Shown piece after piece: positions 21,764-33,087 of a stretch of DNA of 64,000 bases (the stretch's first letter is position 1; every line of letters starts with the position of its first letter). Under the pieces are notes generated by a model that saw nothing but the letters and a program-made list of their open reading frames with translations, did no database searches and was not told the DNA's origin. Origin of the DNA: Coriolopsis trogii (lineage: Eukaryota; Basidiomycota; Agaricomycetes; Polyporales; Polyporaceae); assembly GCA_020543525.1 (NCBI GenBank), contig JAHYIO010000005.1:372001-436000 (forward strand), in the 5' to 3' direction. Position numbers and translations under genes: made by a program.

Positions 21764-22337
21764 AGGAGGCGCGCTTAAACTGCCATGCTATCTCGACCCG
21801 TGCGATACACGGCGCGACGCTCGTGCACAACTGATAAACCGCGTCAACCGCGGGGTCGATAACCCTATCTCTGCATCCGATGCATGAGTTCGACAGGTTA
21901 CCACTTTTCGCGAGAACAGAATACTTACCGAATTTATGCTGCGAGTCCCGGAACGAAAGATGAGATGCAACTGGACTGTTGGAGTTGCAGCGTGCGGTCT
22001 GTGTCAGTTTCCTAGAGTGACTTGTACTCGGAGCTCCTCGTGGGAATGCTCGAAGCACACATGACTCGCCACGAAGGGTTACTATCGCATCACATTGACA
22101 GCTACAAGCGACGCGGAACTCAACCGGGTGGCACACCGACGGCGTAACTTTGAGACACTTTTGGGGACCGTGGTGGAGCGAAGAGTCCTCAGCGCTTCCA
22201 CGAGATTAGGCGTCAACACTACCGCTCCTGTTCAGTGGAGAAGTAGAAACAGGTTATATGCCATACAGTACTGGATACCGCGTAACACACGATATTGCCT
22301 TGAATGCAATCGAATCCTGTACAGCTCATCATCACGC
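21764..22337. other. Intergenic stretch, no gene recognised
   Basis: Upstream region of the amine oxidase gene and 3' flank of the F-box gene that ends at 22338. Only short frames without domains. Confidence 0.5.
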
Positions 22338-24041
22338 TCACGAGCTCTGTCCTACCAGAGTTTCCTCCGAGCGGACGGCGTCGTAGATCACGGTGCCGAC
22401 GAGACCCTGCAGCTGAGGGAGGTACGTCCGCTTCATCACCTCGTATGACTCCGGGCCCTCTTGAGCATGGCTAAGAGACAGTATGAGCGTGTCCAAGCGC
22501 GACCCCAGCTCCGCCCGGTGCCGCAGACAGCTGAGCATCTCGCTGAAGAACTCCCTCGACGCCCTCATCTCCTTCCCGGACACAGTCACGGTCTTGACCG
22601 TCGGCAGAACCCACACACCTTCCGGACGGCCCCCATCGAGCGCGATCGACGTCGTGCGCAGCGCGACCCACATCTGGGTGGCCGACCCTTGGCCCTTGAG
22701 CTCGAGGTCCGAGAGCGCGAGGAACAGCCTGAAGACGTGCTCCCACTCTGCCGTAGTACGGATCGAGCTGTGGTCGCCAGAGACCGAGAGCCGTTTCAGG
22801 ACGGCGCGATAGAAGACTCGGGTGAGGTCGCGGAGACCGATAGCGAGGGACGTCTGCCAGGTCCTGATAGCCGTCGAGGACAGGGAGTAGACGACTTGGG
22901 CAGGACGGGATGGGGAGAGTGCACCCTCGTTTGGGAGATCGACGCTGGCCTTCATCGAGTACTGGCTTCCCTCCATCACCATGTCCACGGAGCGCATCTT
23001 CAGGAGCACCGAGAGGTTCTCGATAGAGTTGATCGGCAGGGTGTGCTGCATCGTCTCGACGATATCGTCCTGGGTATCTTCCCCGATCGAGGCTTTGACA
23101 TGGAGCTCCACGGTGGCGGGAAGGACAAGGTGTGCGAGGAATGTGGATATCTCGTCTGGGTATTCGTCCTGAATCCGGCAGGAAATAAGTTGGGGGAGGC
23201 GGACAGGATCCCTCCACGGAGCACGCCTGTCGTCGCCTGGGTGGGACACGAACGCGTCAAGTGTCTCAGAGATCTGGAGGCGGACGAGTTCTGGCATCGC
23301 AGAGAGGACGTCGAAGAAGTCGTCAAGCGATATCCCTGCCGCCGGCGAGCACCGGTCGATACTGAGTTGGTGTAAGCCTCGATAGAGCTGCAGGTCGCGA
23401 GGGAGCGTGACCTGACGAAGGTAAAGCGAGGACAGGAGTGGAAATCTCTCGCGAGTCAACTCGAGATCGTAGTCAAACTCGTCCATCTCCATACCCCAGC
23501 TGACGCTCACCGCAAGCCAGCGCAGGGCTGGCATGATGCGCTGGAGAAGGTTGAACAGGGGATCCCGCGTCATGACGACGTCGTCTTCTAGATCCCCGCC
23601 TGTTTCGTATATTTCGAGAGCCAACTCGATGATGCGGTGCGTGTGGGGTGCGAGAAGGTCGACAGCTTCTTCCGGTGCCGTGGTGAGCTTGACCTTGAGA
23701 TGGACATCCGCAGCGCGGGAGAGGCAGAGCTTCAGCCAGTCCACCTCTGTGCTACCAAAGACGTCGATGATGGACCACACTTCGGGCGTAGACAGAACGA
23801 CGTCGTGCCAGTGATGACACACCAGCATCAGAATGCACAGAGAGTAACGTGTGTTGAACTCGACGGCGACGTGTGACACGAAGATCTCGGCAAGCAACTC
23901 AACAGGCAGACGGTTGACGGAGACGGTTGAGTTCCAGAGTCGGTTCAGGCGCATCTCTTCCTTGTCCAGCTCCGTGCGTTTTGCGGCGAGCTCCGCCCTG
24001 CTTGCAATCACATGGTCTCGCGTTGCTTCGGGTGTCGACAT
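22338..24041 (-). CDS. F-box protein, intact, intronless (567 residues)
   Basis: ATG 24041 starts MSTPEATRDHVIASR; the frame is open further upstream but without homology to the family. A charged helix (AAKRTELDKEEMRLNRLWN) leads into the F-box NRLPVELLAEIFVSHVA ... ILMLVCHHWHDVVLSTPEVW at about residues 45-95. The rest is made of degenerate leucine-rich strands (RFPLLSSLYLRQV, LYRGLHQLSIDRC, RLPQLISCRIQDEYPDEI) and ends in YLPQLQGLVGTVIYDAV. This architecture is typical of Agaricomycete F-box families; the usual role is substrate choice for an SCF ubiquitin ligase, and the target is unknown. It differs from the arm copies and is closer in layout to the tandem trio at 31-37 kb. No lesion was seen. 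Confidence 0.85.
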   Translation of the reverse strand: MSTPEATRDHVIASRAELAAKRTELDKEEMRLNRLWNSTVSVNRLPVELLAEIFVSHVAVEFNTRYSLCILMLVCHHWHDVVLSTPEVWSIIDVFGSTEVDWLKLCLSRAADVHLKVKLTTAPEEAVDLLAPHTHRIIELALEIYETGGDLEDDVVMTRDPLFNLLQRIMPALRWLAVSVSWGMEMDEFDYDLELTRERFPLLSSLYLRQVTLPRDLQLYRGLHQLSIDRCSPAAGISLDDFFDVLSAMPELVRLQISETLDAFVSHPGDDRRAPWRDPVRLPQLISCRIQDEYPDEISTFLAHLVLPATVELHVKASIGEDTQDDIVETMQHTLPINSIENLSVLLKMRSVDMVMEGSQYSMKASVDLPNEGALSPSRPAQVVYSLSSTAIRTWQTSLAIGLRDLTRVFYRAVLKRLSVSGDHSSIRTTAEWEHVFRLFLALSDLELKGQGSATQMWVALRTTSIALDGGRPEGVWVLPTVKTVTVSGKEMRASREFFSEMLSCLRHRAELGSRLDTLILSLSHAQEGPESYEVMKRTYLPQLQGLVGTVIYDAVRSEETLVGQSS

Positions 24042-24459
24042 AGTATCCGATGCGCTGAGAGTATGCGCTAGAGCGTTATTATGAATGTCGGCTGGTGATG
24101 ATGCGGTAGAACGTGTAGCGCGGCAAGCTGAGTGAGTAAGGAGTGAGGCAGACGGACCAGGTGTAACAATACGCACAATCTGATCTTGTAAGAGTAGTGC
24201 TGATATCTGAGACTTCGAATCTAAGGGTGAACGTATTGAAAAACGGGAAGGTGGTGGACGATGAGAACAGGGTGAAGATGGAAATTTTCCCGATAAAGTA
24301 TGTCTCCCGACTGTCGGCAAACGCCGGTCAACAAGTGACGACAGCGCCGCGATTCTGCCAGTGGTTCGTACTATCGACTCACCCATTCCATCTCTCCACT
24401 CATCAAGGTCCACAATACTCCTAAGTACATTCTGGACAGACAGTGTGCTGATTGCCAGA
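24042..24459. other. Intergenic stretch between F-box genes
   Basis: Upstream region of the F-box gene starting at 24041. The right arm of the inverted duplication begins at about 24460. No gene recognised. Confidence 0.5.
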
Positions 24460-24537
24460 GATACGTACTTCTTCTCATCGGGCTATTCGTCTGTAAGTGG
24501 CCGGGTTGGTCTTCAATTGCCCGCGTTTGATTGCTAA

Positions 24538-26152
24538 ATGTTGTTGCTGCAGTTGTATAGATCCGTGAACGCCTTGCCAAACGAGCTCCTGGTGGAACTA
24601 TACAGCCTGTACGGCGATTTGCTTCGTTCTGAGGCCTAATCTCGTGAGATCAGTACCAACCCACGGTGGCTGCACGCATGCAGATGGGCACCCCTCATGC
24701 TTGTATGCTAGCGTGGGAGGGATATTTGCCTCTCCACCCCTCGCCTGTGGCAAGCCATCGACGTCGGCATCAGGACCGAATGGCTACAACTCGCCATGGT
24801 TCGATCTGGCGATGCAGTGCTCGATCTTGCCTTCCACACACCCTCCACCGTCATACTATCAACGTTCCCTATGCTGGTCCCACACATTCCCCGGCTTCGG
24901 AAGCTTTTGCTTCCCGCGCTAGCTGTCGGAGATCTTCAGGACGCTTCTGGCTTTCTATCAAACCGACGAACCTTTCCAGTACTTGAAGAACTCCAATATT
25001 CGTGCAGGAACGAGCATCATCGTCACAAACGAACCAAGCTATATCTATTTCTCGATACATCTCCTGTCCTTATGCCTCAACTTCGTGAAATATATGTCGA
25101 GAGCAACATGCTAGTATGGACACCCACAAACATTGCCCGCCTCCAGTCTCTCCACCTTCGCAATTGCTCTCTCCTCAACCATGATAACACGTTCCTCGAC
25201 GTGCTTAGTGCCTGCCAAGGGCTCGAAGAACTCGAACTACACCACTTCCTCTCAGAATTTAGGAAGCAATCTCACTCCGGGCTCGACCAGACAATTCGTC
25301 CGGCCAAACGCAAGAAATTCGTCCTCAGCGACGAGCCCTCGCACATCGCTCACTTCCTCTCTCACGTCCACATTACCGAGAGCGCCGTCGTCAAGCTTCA
25401 AGCCTGGCCTGAATCGACGATGGCACGGCCATCGACGGCTTCCGAGCCTGTCTCCCCTCCTCCCACTCGCAGCTCCGGCAGAACCTGCCCGTGCTCCGCA
25501 CACTGACTGAGGCGAGGCTGAACATCTACCGGGACGAGGCGTACATCAACGGCGTCCGCGCGCGCACCGTTCCCTTCACCTTCAGCCTGCAGGACGACGA
25601 TGACGACTGCCGCTGGGACACGCACACCGCCCGCCTCCTCGCAGAACTCGCCACCACTGTTCTCGCCGCCGCCGCCGCACTCGAGCAAGTCCAGGTCAGC
25701 GTCACTCGCGCGGCCGGACTCGAGCTACAAGACTGGTCCGTGCTCTTCCACACGCTCCCGTTCGTGCATACGCTCCACCTCTGCCCCCGATTCGAAGCCG
25801 TCCTTCCCTGTGTCTTGCAGGAAGCGTGGGGCCTACGCCAGCCTCCGCTGCCGGCGCACTGGGCGCAGGCGTTGTCCCGCACGTCCTCCCGCACCTGCGC
25901 ATGCTCACGCTGGAGTCCGTCCCGTGGGAGCACACCATCCCAGCCGTGCTCTCGATGCTCTTCCAGCGGGACTGTGGGGGCTCGCCGAAGCTGGAGACGC
26001 TCCGTATCGGGTTCAATCGCGATAGGGGCGAGCGGGGACAGAGCTTCGAGGCCGTGGTCGAGAGCGGAATCGCGCAGTACCTGCGCATTTTCGATAGACT
26101 GGTGACGAGGTTGAGTATTATATCTGTTGACCTCGCGCTAGGTGATGGCTGA
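24538..26152 (+). pseudogene. F-box/LRR-like protein gene, right-arm copy, with stop codons
   Basis: The same gene as the left-arm copy: LYRSVNALPNELLVELYSLYG, then LRKLLLPALAVGD, LQSLHLRNCSLL, LEELELHHFLSEFRK and LSHVHITESAVVKL. Here the F-box region carries two in-frame stops (TAA at 24637-24639 and TAG at 24709-24711, the second in place of the Gln of VCQRW). A single base is missing near 25411 (AWPES instead of AWPEIDGG), which shifts the frame. It does keep the 10 bases lost from the left copy (25191-25200), so the two copies decayed independently. The tail reads MLTLESVPWEHTIPAVLSM. A strong donor GTAAGT at about 24493 with an acceptor ending at 24552 suggests that the ancestral gene had an upstream first exon. 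Confidence 0.8.
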
Positions 26153-26340
26153 ACGGATAGCCCCATGCGCCCATCTCCGCGGCGAGGGGACACACCCTTG
26201 TCTCTTTCATCTCTTCTCACGAAATATTTATCGATATGTTGAATCCGAACACCTCAATCTGCCACAGTGGCAAGACACCGCACAGGTCGGAGATGGCTCT
26301 TGGTTTCTTGGACTTCACTCCACCGCTCCTCCGAGATCGG

Positions 26341-27322
26341 GAGCAACTTGCCACATATGACAGATGTCTACTTGTGAACGAGTGAGTATGGTCATTTCAC
26401 TCCTGTTTGAATGATGCTTTCCCGTTTAGCCACCTTGAAACGACACATAACGCCTCATTGAGATATTCGCAAGGAACAAAACCTCACGACGGCATCTTCA
26501 CTACCGCCGCTCATAGTGCCGAGCAGAGTCCTCAAAGCAATGTTTTGGGCCGCTACTTTCCTCAGGCTCGCTGCGCGGCGTGTACTCGTGGCAGAGTGCA
26601 CCGATTCCTCGATCATGCGTGGAGTGTCTTCTGCGGCAGAGGTTGCCGCGCTGCGAGCTTCTTGCGAACTACTGGCACAGCACACAACCCCACGCTGCAA
26701 GGTGTGCCTCAGATAGCCATGGACTTGACGGATGCACTGGTGAGCTTAGGCTTAGCACGTTTGTGTCATCTCATACGGTCCCTTTTCAAGGCGAATAGCT
26801 CAGCAGTAGCGTCCGACGTTGAGGCGTCCGTTACCCCACCTGTCGGCGCTATTCGGCTTGAGAACCTAAATATCACTCAATACTACTTCCACCGAATCCT
26901 ACGTCCACTTGCTTCCGGTGTCTGTCGACAGCTTACTCGAAGGCTCAAGCGCTCACCATTGCACATTACACATTCTGGGTGAGCCCTGGGTGAGCCGTCA
27001 GCTTCGCTGAGTGCGATCCATCACATGTGGCCAGTCGTTCTACGTGGGGTTTCATTGACTCTGCAAGTTTCGACATTACTGTGACCCTATAGCGGTTATG
27101 CGACACATGTTTACCTTCTGACACGAGAGGCCCCACGACTATGTATGCGATCAATCCGGAACATACGACAACCATATGAAGGTTCATGCACCCCGACGTA
27201 TACGCCACTTTAGTCCAGAAGCACAATTTGACCATCATTCTACAGCCAGACAAGCTCTTCGCCTACATCCACGATGACAATGGCTTGCAGGACCCAGGCA
27301 AGGTATGCTCCCGAGGCGCAAG
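26341..27322. other. Flank between F-box pseudogene and G1 peptidase gene
   Basis: No gene recognised; frames of up to 191 codons on either strand lack domains. Most of this stretch has no counterpart in the left arm, where it appears to be deleted. Confidence 0.5.
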
Positions 27323-27329
27323 TATAAAA
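27323..27329 (+). promoter_or_regulatory. Probable TATA box of the G1 peptidase gene
   Basis: TATAAAA, 107 bases upstream of the ATG at 27430. Confidence 0.55.
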
Positions 27330-27429
27330 CCGCGATAATTGGCAGTCGGACAGACCGCAAACAGACCGCAAACCGGTGCTCACCTAGTTTCCTCCCCCGA
27401 ATCCCTTCCGACATTTTTGCTCATCCAAC

Positions 27430-28462
27430 ATGTTCGGTGCCGCATTCTTCTTCCAGGTCCTCGTCGCCTCTGCGGCGTTTGCTATCCCGACGTCCAAAGA
27501 GCGACTCGCCCAGCGTGTTGCCCGCCGCGCTGCCGGCGCTCACCTCACCAGCCCCAACCAGCACATCGACCGCCCCATCTCCGAGGCTGAGACCAACGCG
27601 ACACACGCCGAGTTCAGCACCAACTGGTCTGGTGCCGTCTTAATCGCTGGCGCCGTAAGTCTTCCCAAAATCTAGGAGCCCTGTCGTATGCCATAAAGCC
27701 TCTTTGCATGTCGTGCAAATCTTCGATGTTTCGATTCACGACCTCTCGGAGTCCTTCCATACATTTGCTCGATGGGTACTAACGTGCATTTGCTTCGGGC
27801 AGAACACATTCAAGTCCGTCACTGGAACGTTCACTGTCCCCACTCCGCGTGAGCCCTCTGGCGCCTCAGGTACCCACTCCGCGTCGGCGTGGGTTGGTAT
27901 AGATGGCGACTCTTGCGGTACCGCCATCCTCCAAACCGGTGTCGACTTCACCGTTTCCGGCAGCCACGCTTCCTTCGATGGTACGTCATGGTTTACCCTC
28001 TCTGCCGAACATGAGATCATATGCTGATATGGCGGTCTTCATTTCTCTTCCCTCGTAGCATGGTTCGAGTGGTTCCCCGACTTCGCACACGACTTCAGCG
28101 GCATCTCCATAAGCCCCGGCAACTCCATCACGGTCAGTGTCACCGCAACCTCCCGCCGGGGCGGCACCGCGACCATCGTCAACCACTCCACCGGCCAGCA
28201 GGTCTCGCACACCTTCTCTGGCCAGCCGGCGCTCTGCCAGGAGAACGCTGAGTGGATCGTCGAGGACTTTTCCGAGGGCGGCGGGCTTGTGCCCCTCGCC
28301 AACTGGGGAACCGTGACCTTCACGGGCGCATCCGCGGGTACGGCGAGCGGCACCTCGAGTGCCTCGGGCGCGACGATCATCAACATGGAGCAGAACGGCC
28401 GTGTGTTGACCGATGCGTCTGCTAGCGGGTCCACGGTCACCGTCAGGTACACGGGCCCTTGA
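27430..28462 (+). CDS. G1 family glutamic (eqolisin-type) acid peptidase, secreted
   Basis: Three exons (27430-27654, 27803-27980, 28059-28462) give 268 residues. A signal peptide (MFGAAFFFQVLVASAAFA) is followed by a basic propeptide (about residues 19-40) and the mature beta-sandwich. The start of the mature part is marked by FSTNWSGAVL and YKS-like FKSVTGTFTVPTP. The catalytic Gln is in CGTAILQTGVDF and the catalytic Glu in QENAEWIVEDF. The protein ends NMEQNGRVLTD ... TVRYTGP, the usual C-terminus. Such enzymes are known secreted acid proteases insensitive to pepstatin. Both introns have GT-AG ends. This is the working copy of the inverted duplication; the other copy is the remnant at 16190-16640. 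Confidence 0.92.
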
Positions 28463-29610
28463 ACGACGCATGAGCATCTTGGGGATCTGGACTTCTCGAA
28501 GAGGGTGTTTGCGATTGGGCAGGGCGTGGCATGAGACGGGGCGACGGACACTGGCAGACGTCCGTATTTTGAGATTGGTGTAGAACCAGCCTGAGGGTCG
28601 ATGTATGCTCTTGTTCGATACTCTTGTTCAAATGGACCTAGTCACGACCGTCTTGGTCAGGTGTGATGAGCGTAGGATGAGCGCGATACAATGTCGCCAA
28701 GGACCAATCGCGCCGAGTCCTTGACCGTTCTCAGCAGTGAGCGCGAAACCCTCTGACGAAGTTGGAGCACTATACTCATTGATCTCGCGCTACATGATGG
28801 CTTCAAATTGCGCCGATCTCTGGGGCGAGGGACTCACCGTAGTCTACAACATCTCTTCTCATACTTTGTTCAGATGTCGAACTTATGCCACCGCAGATGT
28901 CGACGCGTACGGGCACTCCCACTCCTGGCATGCATCTCTTGCGTTATGCTCGCCGCGTCGTGGCGCGGACAAGGACAGCAACAATGCATCGAGACTCAAA
29001 TGAGGATACAGTACACGCAACGTCTTGAGACGTAAGTATGTTAGTCTACAACGCGTGAGACGGTCAAAGGCACGGCGTGATGAGTGTCAAAAGGCCGAGG
29101 CCGGTCAAGAGCAATGTCAGTGACAAGATGCGCATGCAGTGCCGCTCGAGACGAGGGGATGGGGTGACGGCGACGCAGATGACGATTCGATAACCGATGT
29201 TTAGATGATTCGATGGATGGAGGTGTTTCGCAAGACGGATTCGAGGATGAGGAGGATATCCGTATGACAATGACAATGAGGTATGAACGCGCATGATTCG
29301 GTATGTATGATGAGAGTCGAGAAGGCGGAGGATGATGATGAGTGCGAAGGTGAGTGATGGATCTATGTACACGGCCTGGGTATGTGCACTGAAGGGATAC
29401 ATCCACAAAATAAGATATACGACACAACAGCCTGGTGGAATGGAGTATCGATGAACGCTAGGGATACATTTCGCCGTAGATGCGAAGCATTGAGTCCGAA
29501 CCGCAAAGTCACTGAACGACCCAACATCCTGGCCGTTCCTGCACGTCCATGCGTGTTGAAGCGCGAGTGGAGCCAAGAGAAGAGAAGCGGCGAGCGAACC
29601 ACGCCAATCT
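28463..29610. other. Intergenic stretch, no gene recognised
   Basis: Open frames of up to 170 codons on the minus strand are rich in low-complexity Ser/His and show no domain. The stretch separates the convergent G1 peptidase gene and the unknown gene ending at 29611. Confidence 0.5.
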
Positions 29611-30750
29611 TCACCGAACGGGTATCTGATTCATGGTGAGCTGACGCTGCAGCCCACGCCGGCGAGGCGGGGCTTTGGGTTCGTCGTGCGTCGGTGGGGA
29701 ACCCGAGCCGGCGGCAATCGTCTGCTGACTGTCGCTGCGCGACAGTGTGCGTCTGGGGCTGGCGACAGGTGTGGCCGGAGGCGTGGTTGACGCATATGGA
29801 GGACCGCTAACTTTACGACGTTTGTCGGCGTGAACGTCGTCGGGCGACGCTTCAAGACGGGCAGCAAGCTCAGCGAGGGCAACGTTGGCAGAGCGGAGTT
29901 GGCGAGGTTGGGGTTGCGTGAAGTCCGACTCGGACGGCGTAGGGGTGGGTGGGAGTGGGGAGGTAGAGCGCTGGACGCGTTTCGGTCCGTCGTCCATGCC
30001 GGGCTCGTCTGGAGGGACGTAGATGCATTCTTCAGGGACATCGCTGTCCATGGTATCGAAGGTCTCTGCCCGTAGCGCCGCGCGATATGACGCAGTGGGC
30101 CTCCTCACGCCTGCAGGAATGCAAACCGGGTAGGGACCGTGCGGCCGAGCGACGTACGCGGCCACCGCTTCCCAGTCAGCTGGTCGCCAATTGCGCTTTG
30201 CTTCCTCCTGCGTGACCCAGCCTATGGCGAGTAGGTTGTGGAGGATCTTGCCAGAGAGGCGCATAGGTGCGCACATCGTGGGGTGTACGCGGATGTAGCG
30301 ATCGTGAAGGATGAGGTGGTGGAGTGGTCTCTTCCAGAGCTCGGGTGCACGGATGTCGCGGCTTGTTCGTGGCAAAGGCTCGTGCGCGAAGTCTCGCACC
30401 TTGATGCCTTGCGCCTTCGCTGCTTCCATGCGCTCCTCGCTGGACTCCTCCACAAACTCCTCAACGATCTCGGTGGGAACTGGGGAGGGCGGGGCAACAT
30501 ATGGGTCTCCCATACTCTCGTCGAAGCCGGGGAGGATGATGGGAGGGGTTCGAGCCCGGGATGCATCGCTGGTTACGGAGACGGTAACGGCGGCAACTGT
30601 CATCGAGTCTTCGCTGCGCTTGCGCTTGAGAGACTTGAGAGAGGTGGTACTGTTGGAACGCGAGAGAGAGCCGGTAGAGTAGGCGAGTGCGACAGATGGC
30701 TGACCAGGAGGTGCAGAATACTCGAGGCAGTAACCGTCAAAGTGGGACAT
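29611..30750 (-). CDS. Protein of unknown function, probably nuclear (379 residues)
   Basis: One exon from ATG 30750 (MSHFDGYCLEYSAPPGQPSV) to the stop at 29611. The N-terminus is serine-rich with a KSLKRKRSED basic cluster that could be a nuclear localisation signal. The middle part looks ordered and could be a conserved domain (about residues 115-215: ELWKRPLHHLILHDRYIRVH, LSGKILHNLLAIGWVTQEEA, NWRPADWEAVAAYV). The C-terminal half is Pro/Ser/Thr-rich and looks disordered, with SPLPPTPTPSESD and TPPATPVASPRRTLSRSDS, the kind of sequence that is often phosphorylated. I do not recognise the family. The upstream extension in the same frame (to 30969) looks like leader sequence, so ATG 30750 was chosen. 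Confidence 0.7.
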   Translation of the reverse strand: MSHFDGYCLEYSAPPGQPSVALAYSTGSLSRSNSTTSLKSLKRKRSEDSMTVAAVTVSVTSDASRARTPPIILPGFDESMGDPYVAPPSPVPTEIVEEFVEESSEERMEAAKAQGIKVRDFAHEPLPRTSRDIRAPELWKRPLHHLILHDRYIRVHPTMCAPMRLSGKILHNLLAIGWVTQEEAKRNWRPADWEAVAAYVARPHGPYPVCIPAGVRRPTASYRAALRAETFDTMDSDVPEECIYVPPDEPGMDDGPKRVQRSTSPLPPTPTPSESDFTQPQPRQLRSANVALAELAARLEASPDDVHADKRRKVSGPPYASTTPPATPVASPRRTLSRSDSQQTIAAGSGSPPTHDEPKAPPRRRGLQRQLTMNQIPVR

Positions 30751-31190
30751 GGTAGTGGTGTGAGGGTGAATATGGTGCCTGTGGCTGAGGCGAAAGAGAA
30801 AGGTGTTTATATGCGCTGATTCCACGCCACTGGGGTCGAGTAAAAGGGTGTTGTCGCTGTGGCCGGGAAGGCGGGGTGGTGGTGGTCGGGACGAAGCAGG
30901 TGGCCTGAGCGCCCGTGCGGACAATAGAAAAGTTGACAAGCGCCGCCCCGCCTCAGCCGGTCCCGGCACGGATCACATTTCTCGCGCCCCGAGTCACCCG
31001 ACGTCACCATATCAGGCAGTGGCGGGGTTCTCACGCTCGGGCGCTCATGTCCCCCTCGGATTCACGGTTTCGTCTCGACTTATACATACCAGTCCTGGAC
31101 TAGACCTTGCAGTTGCATTCTGGTGAGCATCAATTCGCACTGAATTGTACAAGCCCACTCATGTTCACGCAGTGTCTCCACGAATCAGAG
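30751..31190. other. Divergent upstream region
   Basis: Shared upstream region of the unknown gene (minus) and the first F-box gene of the tandem trio (plus). No gene seen. Confidence 0.5.
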
Positions 31191-33087
31191 ATGAATACCG
31201 ACACTCCCATGGTTCTCCTTTCCTCACGACTACAGGACCTGGAACCATCTTGGCACTCTCAGCCTCACACCATAGCCGACAACGTTGCGAAACATCTAGC
31301 GAACATCAAGGCAACGCGCGATGCATTAGATGCAGAAGAGATACGCTGCAAGTGGCTATGGAACTCTGCTCTCGCCGTCACTCGTCTACCCAACGAGATT
31401 ATGGTCGCCATCTTTCGCTGGTATCATATCATCGATTCCCCGGAGGATGTTTAACAACGAGGCGCGACCGGAGTGGATGCTACTCATGGGCGTGTGCCAG
31501 TATTGGCGTAATGTGGCGATCTCGACGCCGAGTCTTTGGACTAACATCAACATAGACGGCCGATGCAAGACAGACCATGCACTCTTGACCCTCTTCCTCA
31601 CTCGATCGTCCAGAGCGCCGTTATGTGTCTCCATTCAGAGACATTCTAAGGCGCATTTTGCGCTCCTCCGGCCACATTTCCATCGTGTACGGCAGCTCAT
31701 CGTGGCTCGAATCGCAAGCAAAGACATGTCTGTTTACCGCAGTTTGCTCTCGCAGCACTCTATGCCACTGTTGACAGACTTGACCCTCGAGTGCCCAGTC
31801 AGAACCGCGCTAGAATCCAATCCAAGTGTTCGGCAGCCAGTCCTGTGGTCGCACGACAGATGCCCCCTGCTCTCCCATCTCTCTCTGGGTTTATTTCCCA
31901 ATCTACGCGATCCCCATATCTATGCAAACCTCCGGTCCCTGGTGCTCCGAAGTGACAGAAATCTCTTCGGTGATGACATCGACTTTAACCAGTCCCACTT
32001 TGACCAGTTCTTGGACTTACTCTCCCTATGCTCCCGCATCGAGTCCCTCGTTCTGCACGCCTTCCTATGTCAGTTCGGCCTCCCGAAACACGGCAGCCCC
32101 GCACCATGGCGTCCATCCATCAAGCTTCCCTCTCTCACCTCCGTCGGGATTGAATCCGACTATCCCGAAGAAATCAATCCTTTCCTCTCGCACCTCGTAT
32201 TGCCCCCCACGGCGTCCCTGCGCATCAACGCCAACCTCGGGTACTTGGACATAGCCACTTCCAACGACCGTTTCTCCGACCTGCTACCCATAAACCGATC
32301 CGAAACACTCCCAACCCTCGCCTCGCTCGTCCATGCCTCCCTCACGGTCGATGACGGCGACTGCTGCATATACTGCAGGACCGCCGCGACAGACGGGTCC
32401 AAGAGCCGGAGTGTCTCGCTCTCACTCTACTCGCTGACGCGTTCGTATCCTGTCAGCAACCTGGCCCCACGCCTCTCCATGGGCCTCTCCGACCTCGTCC
32501 ACATCCTTACTGACAGCGGCGCCGCGCGGGGTCTGACCACCCTGTCCATCACGGCCAGTCTCGACGTCGTCGGGGCACTGCAAGTATCCGAACCGGCCGG
32601 GTCGTATGCATCATGGACGACGCTGTTCGCGGCGTTCTCCAACCTGGAGGTGTTGCGGGTATATGCGGGCGCGAGCCGCATCCTACCTTTCTTCGACATG
32701 CTCCGGGTCCTATCCACGGTGTCCAGTGCGGGCGAGGACCATGGTCCCGCCTCCGCCTCTGCTTCGCTCGCATCAGAGTCCATCGCCACATTGCCGCACC
32801 TAAGGGAACTCGAGGCGGTCGGCTCCGACGCTCCCCTTGACGCCGGCGCGGCGGGGTTGGAGAGAGTGGTGGGATGTTTGGAGTATAGGGCCGCGAGGGG
32901 CGCGCGACTGGAGAGGTTGCGCCTTGGGATCGCCTATGTTGATGATCCGAGCGGTATGCGCTCGTATGGAGCCTGGAAGGCTCTACCCGGGTACCTTCCC
33001 CAGCTGGAAGCACTCGTCGACACCGTCGAGTACCTGGACAATCCCGAAGCCATCTCTAGAGATACGGCCACGCCAAGTGCTACATAG
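31191..33087 (+). pseudogene. F-box/LRR protein, tandem copy 1, frameshift just after the F-box core
   Basis: ATG 31191 starts MNTDTPMVLLSSRLQDLEPS, aligned with the MDTGSL / MNTGGS starts of the next two genes. A helix (RDALDAEEIRCKWLWNSALA) leads to TRLPNEIMVAIFRW, then the frame runs into a stop (DSPEDV, stop at 31453). Homology resumes one base out of phase near 31421-31450 with NNEARPEWMLLMGVCQYWRNVAISTPSLW and stays open for more than 540 codons to 33087, with leucine-rich strands and the conserved LERLRLGIAYVDDPS ... YLPQLEALVDTVEYL ending. The 25 bases that could be removed between a GT and an AG are too few for an intron. It is therefore either a very young frameshift (about 631 residues if corrected) or a sequencing error. 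Confidence 0.7.

Larger units (their letters stand above)
24460..28462 (+). repeat. Right arm of the large inverted duplication (F-box + G1 peptidase)
   Basis: Counterpart of 16190-18520 on the opposite strand. It contains the F-box pseudogene, about 1 kb of flank that the left arm has lost, and an intact G1 peptidase gene. Near its inner end it lacks about 40 bases that the left arm has (just before the 'GGGTTGGTC(C/T)TCAATTGCC' block). Confidence 0.7.

Noticed and set aside
26407..26982. 191-codon plus-strand frame between F-box pseudogene and peptidase
   Set aside because: No motif, biased composition, and competing frames on the opposite strand.
31420..31445. A 25-base intron restoring the F-box frame
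   Set aside because: It has GT and AG ends but is much too short for a spliceosomal intron in this genome, where the shortest credible ones are about 49 bases.
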